Below are positions 9,411 through 17,790 of a stretch of DNA of 64,000 nucleotides, piece after piece. Position 1 is the first letter of the stretch; every line of letters begins with the position of its first letter. A program made the translations under genes and the position numbers. A model generated the notes under the pieces. That model saw only the letters and a list, made by a program, of their open reading frames with translations. It did not search any database and had not been told where the DNA came from. This DNA is from Clostridia bacterium (GTDB lineage: Bacteria > Bacillota > Clostridia > Christensenellales > Aristaeellaceae): NCBI GenBank assembly GCA_017552535.1, contig JAFZPV010000052.1, positions 1 to 64,000 of the forward strand. The letters run 5' to 3'.

Positions 9411-10414
9411 CAGAATCTTCCTTTCTGTTCCTCGAAGTGGGTGGGCTTGCCCAGGCAGCGTCCGCCGGACATGATCCATTCGGCCTGCATGCGCATCATC
9501 TCGTCCGGCCCCACGTCCGGGTAGCCGAACAGGCCGATGCATTTCTGGGAATTGCAGAGGATGCCCTTCTCGCCCGTTTCGCCGCCGAAGCGCGCTTCTT
9601 TGCCAAGCAGGACGGCAAGCTTTTCGGCGGCCTGCTGTACGCTCAGCGTTTCCGGGCCGGTCACGTTCAGCGCGGGGCAGCTCTCATCCGCCAGCAGCAG
9701 CGAGCGCAGCGCGGCCTCGTTGGCGTAGCGCTGCCACACGCAGTTGAAGGCGGGCACGCCCAGGGGGATCTCGTCTCCCCGCATGATCCACTGGCACAGG
9801 TCGTTCAGAATGCCGTACCTCAGGTCGATGGCGTAGCTCAAACGGAACTTGAGTACCTTTGCGCCGTAATGGGCGGCGGCGTACTCAAAGGCGCGTTCGC
9901 GCCCCAGACAGCTGGCGGCGTATTCGCCCACGGGCGCGGGCTCCACGCTTTCCGTGCATCCGCCCTCATCCGGACGGGTGAAGGGATAGACGTTGCTGGT
10001 GGAAAACACCACGTACCGGGCGGCGCCGAAATGACGGGCAACCGTAGAAGGCACCACGGCGTTCATCTGCCAGGTCTCGCAGGCGCCCTGGGAGGTGCCG
10101 AACTTGCGCCCGGCCATAAAGATCACGTTTTCGCACAGGGGCAGCCTGTTTACGCTGTCCGGGTCGGTCAGCTCGCAGGAGAGCATCTCCACGCCTGCGT
10201 CTTCCATCAGCTTTCTGGCTTCCGCGTCCGAAAAGCGGGACACCGCGATCACGCGGCCGCTGTTTCCCTTCGCCCTGCGCGCCATGCGGCTCAGGGTAGG
10301 CCCCATCTTGCCGCCCGCGCCGATCACCATGATGTCGCCGCCTAAGGACGCAAGATCGCTGCACAGCGCCTCCGAAGGCCGGGAGAGCATATCGTTCAGG
10401 GTGTTCTCATTCAT
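9410..10414 (-). CDS. NAD(P)-dependent epimerase/dehydratase family protein
   Basis: This is an extended short-chain dehydrogenase of 334 residues with a Rossmann nucleotide site (VIGAGGKMG near residue 30), ENVIFMAG and FSTSNVYP. The active-site region reads YAASCLGRE, so the Tyr is present but the Lys expected four residues later in YxxxK is a Cys. This may change or abolish the redox chemistry. Its ATG lies 8 nt inside the upstream ceramidase-like gene, and its stop shares a base with the aldolase start, so it is co-translated in the catabolic operon. The likely role is oxidation or epimerisation of a sugar; this is inferred from context only. Confidence 0.82.
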   Translation of the reverse strand: MNENTLNDMLSRPSEALCSDLASLGGDIMVIGAGGKMGPTLSRMARRAKGNSGRVIAVSRFSDAEARKLMEDAGVEMLSCELTDPDSVNRLPLCENVIFMAGRKFGTSQGACETWQMNAVVPSTVARHFGAARYVVFSTSNVYPFTRPDEGGCTESVEPAPVGEYAASCLGRERAFEYAAAHYGAKVLKFRLSYAIDLRYGILNDLCQWIMRGDEIPLGVPAFNCVWQRYANEAALRSLLLADESCPALNVTGPETLSVQQAAEKLAVLLGKEARFGGETGEKGILCNSQKCIGLFGYPDVGPDEMMRMQAEWIMSGGRCLGKPTHFEEQKGRF

Positions 10415-11777
10415 GCGCTTTGGCCGCCTTTCCGTTTTTCAGCGCGTCCAGGAGCGCAAGGCACCCGTCGCGCACTTCTTCCGCCACGCCGGCTTTGAAC
10501 AGGCTCGACCTGGCTTCGTATCCGCCCTCGGCGTAGTCCTTCGCCAGCGGGAAGTAATTCGCGTAGCCGTTCACGCAGCAGCAGGGCAGGCTCAGCGCCC
10601 AGCCGGGCGCGGCCTTGATCTCGCGGCCCGTCTGGGAGAATGGCTCGCCGGGAATGCCGCACAGGGCAACCGGCCCCAGGCGCACGGCGCTTAAGCGCAG
10701 GGCGAAATCGTCCGGCCCGTTTTCAAGCGCCAGCATGCGCTCCGCTTCTGCCACCACCGTGGTCAGCTGCATGCCGGTATAGGGGATCTGGTCGTCCTGC
10801 CCGGACCAGTGCAGTTCGCACAGGCGCTTCGCCGCGGGAATGCCTGCCGGATCGGGACGGTTGGAGGGGCAGCGGATCACCGTCTGCAAAGCCCCGATGT
10901 CCGCTTCTTCGCAGTACGTCACCTTATCGTATATCTGCATCAGCGCGCCCGCCACCGTGCGGCCCATGTGCCGGGAGTGGCCGTAGCCGCGCACGCAGTC
11001 GTCAAAGTCCATTTTAAGGTCGTTCATGTACCCGCCCGCGGGCTGGGTGTTCACGTGGTTCACGTCGCCGATGGCGCCGTTGAACACCACGCATTTCACG
11101 TGTTCGATGGCTTTTTCGGCAAAGCGCCTCGTCCAGCCCGGCCAGTCCGCGGATATCACGCAGCCGCCGATGGTGTCCGGGTGCACCGCGAAGTGGGCGA
11201 TCAGAATGCTGTCTTTGCCTTCGCGGTCCAGCCGCACCGCGCTCACCCGGTCGTCGATCTCGCCCACGGGGCCGATCACGTCGGGGTTGAAAATGCCGGG
11301 ATTGGTGTGTATGGTGCCGTCCTTCATGCGGAAGCGCCGTATGAAGGCGATGCCCGGCGCGTGCGCGGTGCCCCAGCCCATGCGCGCGGGCGACATATCC
11401 TGAAGCGCCATGCGCCCCGCGTCAGAGAGGCGGCGGCCCAGGAACGTCACGTATTCGCTCCGAAGCCTGGGCGCTTCGTCCCCGTCCAGCTGCGGGCCGG
11501 TGTGGGTGTGGGTGCAGGCGATGAAGATACAGTCCCTGGGAACGCCGGTCTCCTGTGAGACCTGATCCAGAAGAGGTTCGCAGAATTCGCTTTTGATCTC
11601 CAGCAGATCCACGCTGAAGATAAGCGCGGTGCGGGTGCCGTCGGAAACGGCGACGGTATTGGCCTCCAGCTCGTCCAGCACGCTTTGGGCCAGGCGGACC
11701 TGGTAGTAGCCCGCAACGGGTATGCCCAGCGGCGGGGTGATGTTTACGCGGGCGAAGCCCGCCATGAAATGAAGCAA
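10407..11777 (-). CDS. Neutral/alkaline ceramidase-like hydrolase
   Basis: This 456-residue protein matches the neutral/alkaline non-lysosomal ceramidase N-terminal domain family. It begins FARVNITPPLG, and carries ACTHTHTGP (zinc-binding His pair) and HFAVHPDTIGG. Classical family members hydrolyse the amide of ceramides, but many bacterial relatives sit in sugar-catabolic loci and lack the C-terminal domain, as here. There is no signal peptide. It is embedded between GH4 and the epimerase (18-nt gap upstream, 8-nt overlap downstream), which argues for an amide or ester substrate linked to sugar breakdown rather than sphingolipids. The substrate remains unknown. Confidence 0.82.
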   Translation of the reverse strand: MLHFMAGFARVNITPPLGIPVAGYYQVRLAQSVLDELEANTVAVSDGTRTALIFSVDLLEIKSEFCEPLLDQVSQETGVPRDCIFIACTHTHTGPQLDGDEAPRLRSEYVTFLGRRLSDAGRMALQDMSPARMGWGTAHAPGIAFIRRFRMKDGTIHTNPGIFNPDVIGPVGEIDDRVSAVRLDREGKDSILIAHFAVHPDTIGGCVISADWPGWTRRFAEKAIEHVKCVVFNGAIGDVNHVNTQPAGGYMNDLKMDFDDCVRGYGHSRHMGRTVAGALMQIYDKVTYCEEADIGALQTVIRCPSNRPDPAGIPAAKRLCELHWSGQDDQIPYTGMQLTTVVAEAERMLALENGPDDFALRLSAVRLGPVALCGIPGEPFSQTGREIKAAPGWALSLPCCCVNGYANYFPLAKDYAEGGYEARSSLFKAGVAEEVRDGCLALLDALKNGKAAKAHE

Positions 11778-11795
11778 AGGGCCGCCTCCTTATCT

Positions 11796-13124
11796 TTATT
11801 CGCGCACGAACTGCCGGTTATAGTTCATGATGTCCCGGCTCACGTCGCGGATGCGGGTGAAATCCTGCACCAGCGGGTCCTGGCACAGGGCCGCGGTGAG
11901 CTTGTTTTCGTCCCACTCCACGGCGGCCTCCATGAACATCTCCTCACGAAGTGCCGTCGCCTGCACCACCAGCCGGGCCGCGCCGGGCAGGGGATTGGCG
12001 ATGGCGGGATGCACGCCCGTGGCATCAAAGGTCACGAAGGTCTCCACCACCGTGTCCATGGGCAGCTCCCGGGTCTGGCCGAAGTTTCGGTAATTCATCA
12101 CGTCGTAGAACTGCCGCCCGCCCTTGAGCGCCTCGATCACGCGGTCAGGCCTTTCCTCGCTGATCCTGAGGGGCGGCATTTCCCCGCTTTCAAGGGGCTT
12201 CACGATGGTGTCACGCAGGGTGTTCACGGTCTTCACGCGGTCCGCGATGCGGTCGTAATGCATGCCGAAACGGTCGCGGTTCTCCTGGGTGCCGGTGGTC
12301 TGGTAATAGAATTCGGCACAGTGCTCGTCGCTCAGGCCGGGCATGCAGCCCAGCATATCCCAGAGAATAAAGCGGATGCGCTCGTTTTCGCGCCCCGCGA
12401 AGGGATCGTCGAAGGTAATATTGGTCTTGCCTGCCCAGGCGGCCTCGATCATGCGCTTGGAACGCATGATCTCCAGCGCATCTTCACCGTAGAATTTCAC
12501 GTCCGTCAGGAAGGAGCAGTGGTCCACGCCGGATACCGAGAAGCTCACGTGCTCGAAGCTGTCCGCGCCGAAATAGGGCAGAAGGATCTCCAGGTGGTTG
12601 CGTATGCCGTGGCAGAAGCCCACGGCGTGCACGTCCGCATATTTCTGCACAGAGCGGGTGAGGGCGGTCAGCGGGTTGGTAACGTTGAGCATGATCGCGT
12701 CCGGGCATAGCCGCTTCATCTTTTTGGCGATGCGGATGAACTCCGGCACGTGGCGCACCGTGCGGCTCGCGCCCGCGATGCCGGACTCGGAGCCCTTCAC
12801 GTTGTAAAAGCCGTGCCTGCGGGCGATGTAGTGATCCTCCAGCTCCGCTTCCAGGCCGCCGTGGGAAATGGCTACCACCACGAAATCGGCGCCTTCCAGG
12901 GCTTTGTCTTCGTCCATCGTCCGGGTGATGGTGATCGCCTTTTCCGGGTACAGGTCGTTATAGTACGAACAGAAGCGGAAGGTGTCGTCCAGCGCCTTTT
13001 CGTTTATGTCGTACAGGCACAGTTCCGTCTGCCTGTCATAGAAGGGATTGTCCAGAAACGTGCTGTACAGTCCGTACGTCCATGAGTATGAGCCGCCGCC
13101 CACCATCGCGATCTTGAGCTTCAT
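11796..13124 (-). CDS. Family 4 glycoside hydrolase (NAD+/metal-dependent)
   Basis: GH4 enzymes cleave glycosides by an NAD+-assisted oxidation-elimination route and need a divalent metal, usually Mn2+. The 442-residue product has the N-terminal NAD site (AMVGGGSYSWTYG), the DINEKAL acidic turn, NVTNPLTALT, GFCHG with the metal-binding Cys, and DHCSFL with the second ligand region. GFCHG resembles the alpha-glucosidase/alpha-galacturonidase branch more than the GLCHS of MelA, but the exact substrate is a guess. Its ATG overlaps the stop of the upstream hydrolase (ATGA). It is probably cytoplasmic. Confidence 0.92.
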   Translation of the reverse strand: MKLKIAMVGGGSYSWTYGLYSTFLDNPFYDRQTELCLYDINEKALDDTFRFCSYYNDLYPEKAITITRTMDEDKALEGADFVVVAISHGGLEAELEDHYIARRHGFYNVKGSESGIAGASRTVRHVPEFIRIAKKMKRLCPDAIMLNVTNPLTALTRSVQKYADVHAVGFCHGIRNHLEILLPYFGADSFEHVSFSVSGVDHCSFLTDVKFYGEDALEIMRSKRMIEAAWAGKTNITFDDPFAGRENERIRFILWDMLGCMPGLSDEHCAEFYYQTTGTQENRDRFGMHYDRIADRVKTVNTLRDTIVKPLESGEMPPLRISEERPDRVIEALKGGRQFYDVMNYRNFGQTRELPMDTVVETFVTFDATGVHPAIANPLPGAARLVVQATALREEMFMEAAVEWDENKLTAALCQDPLVQDFTRIRDVSRDIMNYNRQFVRE

Positions 13125-15124
13125 GTATCCGTCCTCCTGCTGAAATAGTATTCGATCTCTTCACTGCCGAACGCGTCCAGCGCGCCGGGCAGGGCCCAGG
13201 CGTGCGTATGCGTCTGGTCGTGGTATTCGCTAAAAACGATCTCCTCGTAGCTTTGGCATTTGCCGTCGGTTTCCGCGGGCAGGCCGCACATAACGCCGGC
13301 TAAGGAAGCATACCGGCCTTCGTCGCCTTCGCCGTACAGGCAAAGCGTATCTGTCTGAACGAAACCGGCTTTTTCCAGCGCCCGGCAGGCGGCCATCACG
13401 CCCCGGGTGCGAAGCGCGCACAGGCTGTCGCCCAACTGGATCAGGTAAGCGTTCAGCTTGTACATGGTGCTCCAGCTGATGTACATGTCGCTGCCGCCCA
13501 GCTTCGCGGGCAAAAGCGCGCCTTCGCCCGGCAGGTCCAGAATGACCGCCTGTTTTCCTTCCGCCTGGGCGCGGTGGATCAGATGGGAATGCTCCGCGAT
13601 GCGCGAAGTGCCGCCGGGCCACAGCATGATCACCGTCGGCATCGGCCCGTCCGGGGCGTACATGGGCCTCAGGATCGCTCCGTTCAGCCAGATGCCGGCT
13701 TCCTGCTTTGCGGTAAAACAGTAATACGCGTACGGCGCGCACACGCCTTCCCGGTATATCCTCACAGCGCTGACGCCTTCGTCCTTTGCCGAAAGCAGCG
13801 CGCCCAGCCGTTCCTCGAGGGGCAGAATCGTGTTCCTGCGCGCCTGGATCTCGGCGAGCAGTTCGCGGGCTTCGTCCTGAAGGGTCTTCATATCCGGACA
13901 CGCTTTCAGGATGCGGCCCCCGGCGGCTTCCAGGCGCTGGGACGGCAGAGGCTCAAAACGGAAGTCTTTCAGGGTCTCATCGCTTGTGTCCCTGCTCAGC
14001 AGGCTGCGGCTAAACAGGCTCAGCGCCGCGCGGGCGAGGGTCGGGCCGTAGGCGTGCTCGCTTTGGGCAATATACAGCTCGATGGGGGAGGGATCGCCTT
14101 TTTTAACGGCGCCTGTGCGCTCAAGCACCGCGCGGGCCTCATCCACCGCCCGCTTCGTTCCTTCAAGAGGGAAAAAATCATGGGCGTTGCTAAGCACCGC
14201 CACGGGCTTTGGTGCCATGCCCAGCAGGATGTCCGCGCAGTCGATGCCTTTTTCGATGCTGCCGGGCCAGATCATTTCGTTGTCCGGGTCCACGCCTTCC
14301 TCCAGCATCGCCTGGTTGTCGGTGATGTAGGCGCAGGGAGCGGCGCAGGCGAATTCCTCTCCTGCGGCCAACATCAGCATGGAGACCTGCGTGCCGCCGC
14401 CGGAATGGCCGGTGAGCGCCACGCGCCTTCCGTCCGCGTCCGGGCGGCTTTTGAGATATCGGGTCGCCGCCAGCGTGTCGGCGATAAAGTACCGGGCCAG
14501 GCTTTTGCCCATGAGCTTGAACTTCCAGTCCATCAGGTCGTGCTCGCCGGAGCAGCCCTGGATGGGCTGATAGTCATTTTCCGTGCTGTAATGCTCGAAC
14601 CTTTCGCCCTCGCCGTAGGGATCGAGGGCCAGCACCGTGAAGCCGGCGCGGCAGAACAGCTGCGCGGCGTACTGGTACTCCGGGTCGGCCTTTCCGGCGT
14701 CCGTATGCCCGATCAGGAGCAGCACCGCGGGCCGCTTTCCTGTGAAGGGCAGGGGAGAATACACGGCGCAGGTGGCAAAACAGCCGGGCCGCGTTTCCAG
14801 AATGACGTTTTCCAGCGCGAATCCGCTATGCTCGCTGCGATGGGTGACGCAGGCCTTCGGGACCTCGCTGTATTCCGGCAGGCCGCCGATGGCGGAAAGA
14901 AAGCCGGAACGCACCTGTTGCTTTCGGGCTTTCAGATCTTCGGGACTTTGAAGGGCCCTGCGCGCCGCGCGGGCTTCTTCGATCCGGGCCATGGCCCTGT
15001 CCCGGATGGAGGTATACAGGTTGGTGGCGGCCTCCACGGGCGGACGCTGGGCAAACGCCTGCACCTCCCAGAGGGTGCGGGCGGAGGGCTTGAGGCACCG
15101 GCCTTCAAACAGCATGGATCGCAT
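13121..15124 (-). CDS. Tandem alpha/beta hydrolase, acetyl-xylan-esterase-like, second domain degenerate
   Basis: This 667-residue protein contains two alpha/beta hydrolase-like halves. The first (about residues 95-385) has LDPYGEGERF, nucleophile elbow LTGHSGGG and SEHAYGP with the likely catalytic His, as in CE7/CE15-like sugar esterases. The second (about 440-660) has VIMLWPGG and VILDLPGEG, but its elbow position reads LYGEGDEGR, with no Ser nucleophile, so it looks non-catalytic. It has no signal peptide. It lies 17 nt after the AlkZ/YcaQ-like gene and overlaps GH4. Likely function: removal of acyl or methyl esters from imported pectic fragments, by inference. Confidence 0.82.
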   Translation of the reverse strand: MRSMLFEGRCLKPSARTLWEVQAFAQRPPVEAATNLYTSIRDRAMARIEEARAARRALQSPEDLKARKQQVRSGFLSAIGGLPEYSEVPKACVTHRSEHSGFALENVILETRPGCFATCAVYSPLPFTGKRPAVLLLIGHTDAGKADPEYQYAAQLFCRAGFTVLALDPYGEGERFEHYSTENDYQPIQGCSGEHDLMDWKFKLMGKSLARYFIADTLAATRYLKSRPDADGRRVALTGHSGGGTQVSMLMLAAGEEFACAAPCAYITDNQAMLEEGVDPDNEMIWPGSIEKGIDCADILLGMAPKPVAVLSNAHDFFPLEGTKRAVDEARAVLERTGAVKKGDPSPIELYIAQSEHAYGPTLARAALSLFSRSLLSRDTSDETLKDFRFEPLPSQRLEAAGGRILKACPDMKTLQDEARELLAEIQARRNTILPLEERLGALLSAKDEGVSAVRIYREGVCAPYAYYCFTAKQEAGIWLNGAILRPMYAPDGPMPTVIMLWPGGTSRIAEHSHLIHRAQAEGKQAVILDLPGEGALLPAKLGGSDMYISWSTMYKLNAYLIQLGDSLCALRTRGVMAACRALEKAGFVQTDTLCLYGEGDEGRYASLAGVMCGLPAETDGKCQSYEEIVFSEYHDQTHTHAWALPGALDAFGSEEIEYYFSRRTDT

Positions 15125-15141
15125 ATGTTTCTCCTTGCGGA

Positions 15142-16356
15142 TCAGTTCGGGTCACATTCGTTCTGAAATACGACTGCCGCGCAGCCGTTGAGCTTCGCCA
15201 GGCGCTTCAGGGCGCCGCTTACGGCATCATTCAGCTTTTTCGTCTGCCTTACGCCGTCTTCGTACCAGATGTTCTTTACGGTGAGGACTTTGTTTTTCCT
15301 GTCCGCGGCGGCTTCGACGCGTCCGATCAGGTTTTCGCCGTGCAGCATCGGCAGCACGTAATAGCCGTACCTGCGCTTTTCCGCCGGGGTATAGATCTCC
15401 CAGGAGTATCTGAAGTCCCACAGGGCTTCGATCAGCTTCCGGTCCCAGAGCATCGGGTCGAGGGGCGCTAAAAATTCCAGCCGCGCCCGGAGGTCGGCGG
15501 TGCCCGCAAGCACGCTTTCCATCAGCCTGAGGTCTTCCGACCTCATATACAGGGCAGAGCGGATGCCTTCGGCCTGCACCTTTACGATGCGGCCCTCTTC
15601 TTCCAGGGCGGCGAATGCCCCGTCCCGCTCAGGCGCGGTCATGGATATGCCCAGAAACGCGTCGGAACGCCTGTTCCACAACAGACCGACCGCACCGATG
15701 CGCCTGAGGACGCGCCACTTCAGAAAATCGCTTTCGTCCGCGCAGGGGTTAGCCGCCGAAAGAAGTTCTTTGCCAAAATGGCGGCTGGTCAGATCATAAA
15801 ACTTCCGGGTGCCGCTTTTATGATGGATCAGAAGCGTGCCGTCCGTGTACAGCTGCTCCAGCACCGAACGGGCGGCGGGGCTCTGCCCGCTCCAGTTGCC
15901 GCTCCAGTGCATGGAGGAGTGCCATACGATCTTTCCTTCGAGAGGCAGCGTGTCGCTGCTCACCGGCCCGTTCTGTTCGATATATGAGACTGCCCGCTTT
16001 TCCAGCTCTGCCATGCCTTCGAAGCAGGCGCCGTGGGCTTTGCTCCTTTCGCGGTATCCGGAAAAATACGGCCAGTCCTCCCGGGGCCAGATCGAAAGCT
16101 CCTTGTCGGCGTAATCCACCAAAAGGCGGTCTTTGTACATCAGATCGTCCAGCGTCTGCCGGGTAAAGCCCTTCACCCGGGACTGCAGGGTGAGCTCGGC
16201 GTTTCTGCCGCACACGTCCACGGGATCGTACTGTATGCAGCCGGCCTGCCTTACGTAGGCGTACGCGCCGTCCCTGCCGGCAAAGCGGTGCTTTCCCAGC
16301 AGGCCCTGTTTGCTCAGGATAAACTGCCTCGCCTGCGCGCGCGATACCGAAAGCAT
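15142..16356 (-). CDS. Winged-helix DNA-binding protein, AlkZ/YcaQ-type DNA glycosylase family
   Basis: Members of this family (HTH_42) excise alkylated bases or unhook interstrand crosslinks. The 404-residue product carries the tandem winged-helix layout and the segment IQYDPVDVCGRNAE, whose Q-Y-D fits the QxD catalytic motif of YcaQ rather than QxQ of AlkZ. Other conserved parts are FLAPLDPMLWDRKL and YGYYVLPMLHGENLIGRVE. ATG 16356 was chosen because it begins the conserved domain 14 nt after nagA; a longer frame would overlap nagA by 60 nt. A DNA-repair gene in a sugar operon is unexpected and may only reflect gene packing. Confidence 0.87.
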   Translation of the reverse strand: MLSVSRAQARQFILSKQGLLGKHRFAGRDGAYAYVRQAGCIQYDPVDVCGRNAELTLQSRVKGFTRQTLDDLMYKDRLLVDYADKELSIWPREDWPYFSGYRERSKAHGACFEGMAELEKRAVSYIEQNGPVSSDTLPLEGKIVWHSSMHWSGNWSGQSPAARSVLEQLYTDGTLLIHHKSGTRKFYDLTSRHFGKELLSAANPCADESDFLKWRVLRRIGAVGLLWNRRSDAFLGISMTAPERDGAFAALEEEGRIVKVQAEGIRSALYMRSEDLRLMESVLAGTADLRARLEFLAPLDPMLWDRKLIEALWDFRYSWEIYTPAEKRRYGYYVLPMLHGENLIGRVEAAADRKNKVLTVKNIWYEDGVRQTKKLNDAVSGALKRLAKLNGCAAVVFQNECDPN

Positions 16357-16370
16357 TTCGCTTAAGCCTT

Positions 16371-17561
16371 TCAATCGCTTAAGGGTTGCCCGAGGCTGTC
16401 CCTGATCACCCGGCCCCGGGCCATCACCCATACGGGCTGAAGATCGGCGTCCAAGAGCACGAGATCCGCGTCCATGCCCGCTTCGATGCGGCCTTTGCGG
16501 TTTGCGCCGATCCGCCGGGCGGGATTCTCGCTGGCCATGCGCACGGCCTGATCCACAGGCACGCCTGCCCTGACCATGTTTTGCACGCAGCGGCTCAGGG
16601 TGGCTACGCTGCCGGCGAAGGCCTGGCGGGACAAAAGCTTCATCACGCCGTCTTCGTACACGGTCTCTACGCCGTTTTTCTGGCGGTATACCGTGCCTTC
16701 TTTCAGTTCGCTGGCGGAGAACTCCAGCCCGTCGGTGATGAGCTCTATCTTCTCCGCGCCCTTGCAGCGGTATATGAGGGACAGCAGTTCCAGGGGCAGG
16801 TGCTTGCCGTCCGCGATCACCTGCACGGTGAGCTCGTCCAGGTTGAGGCCCGCTTCGATGAGCCCCGGTATGCGGTAGCTGTTCACCCGGACTAAGCCGG
16901 AGCAGCTGGAATACAGGTGGGTCACGTCGCAGTAGCCGTGCTTTAAGGCCTCCTGCACTTCATAATAGGTTGCGTTGGAATGGGCGATGGAGGCCGTGAT
17001 GCCTTTTTTCGTGATCTCGTCTCCCAGCGCCATGCCGCCCTCCAGCTCCGGGGCCGCGCCCATCATGCGTATGCCTTCCGGCCAGGCGTCAAACAGCGGC
17101 GAAAGGTCCGTTTCGGTGGGCACCGCCAGGCTGCCGGGGGCCTGCGCGCCGCTCTGCAGGGGATTTAAGCACGGTCCCTCCAGGTGCGCGCCGAGTATGG
17201 ACGGGCCGTCCGCCGCCTGCGCGGCGCGGCGTATGCCGTCTATCGCATTTACGAGTTCCGGTATGGGGGCGGCCAGGGTGGTGGGCAGGATGGACGTGGT
17301 GCCCATCCGGGCGTGCGCCAGGGCCATTTCGAGCACGTCTCCCTTTGAACCGCTGTTGGCGGAATACCCGCCGCCGCCGTGCACGTGGATGTCCACAAAG
17401 CCCGGACAAAGCCACATGCCATCAGCATCTATCACTCTGTCGCCGGGAGCGGGATCGAAGTGATCCAAAACACCCAGTATTCTATCGCCTTCCACGACCG
17501 CCTGCGCGGCACCGGTTTTGCCGGGCAGCACCAAACGGGACGCGCGGATCACCGTTCTCAT
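16371..17561 (-). CDS. nagA: N-acetylglucosamine-6-phosphate deacetylase
   Basis: NagA deacetylates GlcNAc-6-P to GlcN-6-P, which NagB (24127) converts to fructose-6-P. The 396-residue product is an amidohydrolase with the metal-site segment FVDIHVHGGGG, HLEGPCLNP with a metal-binding Glu, IAHSNATY, VTHLYSS and ITDGLEFS with the catalytic Asp. It ends with the usual beta-sandwich return (NPARRIGANRKGRIEAGMDADLV). The start at ATG 17561 has GGGAGGT 7 nt upstream; the frame is open further back but crosses the promoter. It is the first gene of the minus-strand catabolic operon and is divergent from the LplBC transporter. Confidence 0.93.
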   Translation of the reverse strand: MRTVIRASRLVLPGKTGAAQAVVEGDRILGVLDHFDPAPGDRVIDADGMWLCPGFVDIHVHGGGGYSANSGSKGDVLEMALAHARMGTTSILPTTLAAPIPELVNAIDGIRRAAQAADGPSILGAHLEGPCLNPLQSGAQAPGSLAVPTETDLSPLFDAWPEGIRMMGAAPELEGGMALGDEITKKGITASIAHSNATYYEVQEALKHGYCDVTHLYSSCSGLVRVNSYRIPGLIEAGLNLDELTVQVIADGKHLPLELLSLIYRCKGAEKIELITDGLEFSASELKEGTVYRQKNGVETVYEDGVMKLLSRQAFAGSVATLSRCVQNMVRAGVPVDQAVRMASENPARRIGANRKGRIEAGMDADLVLLDADLQPVWVMARGRVIRDSLGQPLSD

Positions 17562-17622
17562 GCCCAAACCTCCCGCTTCCGTATTGCTGCGCCGGCAAAG
17601 CGGCCGGCGCGGCACATGAAAC

Positions 17623-17651
17623 ATTATATACCTTTGCTTCCGGCCTTGCAA
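17623..17651 (-). promoter_or_regulatory. nagA operon promoter
   Basis: On the minus strand TTGCAA (17646-17651) and TATAAT (17623-17628) are separated by 17 nt. The 5' UTR holds a GC-rich hairpin (17589-17595 with 17604-17610). Confidence 0.8.
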
Positions 17652-17686
17652 GGGAGAAAGCCCTTCGGGAGAGCCGATTCTTTCCG

Positions 17687-17741
17687 AATTTCGCCGAAAG
17701 CACAAAAAATTCCGTTTCCGTCTTGCAAATTCCGCCAAAGC
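17687..17741. repeat. Imperfect direct repeat, candidate operator, in the divergent nagA/lplB region
   Basis: AATTTCGCCGAAAGC (17687-17701) and AATTCCGCCAAAGC (17728-17741) are 41 bases apart. The second lies in the spacer of the rightward promoter, where a bound repressor would block RNA polymerase. No regulator gene is adjacent. Confidence 0.4.
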
Positions 17742-17751
17742 GAATTATAAT
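17723..17751 (+). promoter_or_regulatory. Promoter of the LplB/LplC/solute-binding operon
   Basis: TTGCAA (17723-17728) and TATAAT (17746-17751) are separated by 17 nt. It diverges from the nagA promoter, with about 70 bases between the two -35 boxes. Confidence 0.85.
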
Positions 17752-17790
17752 ATCATTAATTGTAGAATCCAAATTGCACCTCCCGGGAGG

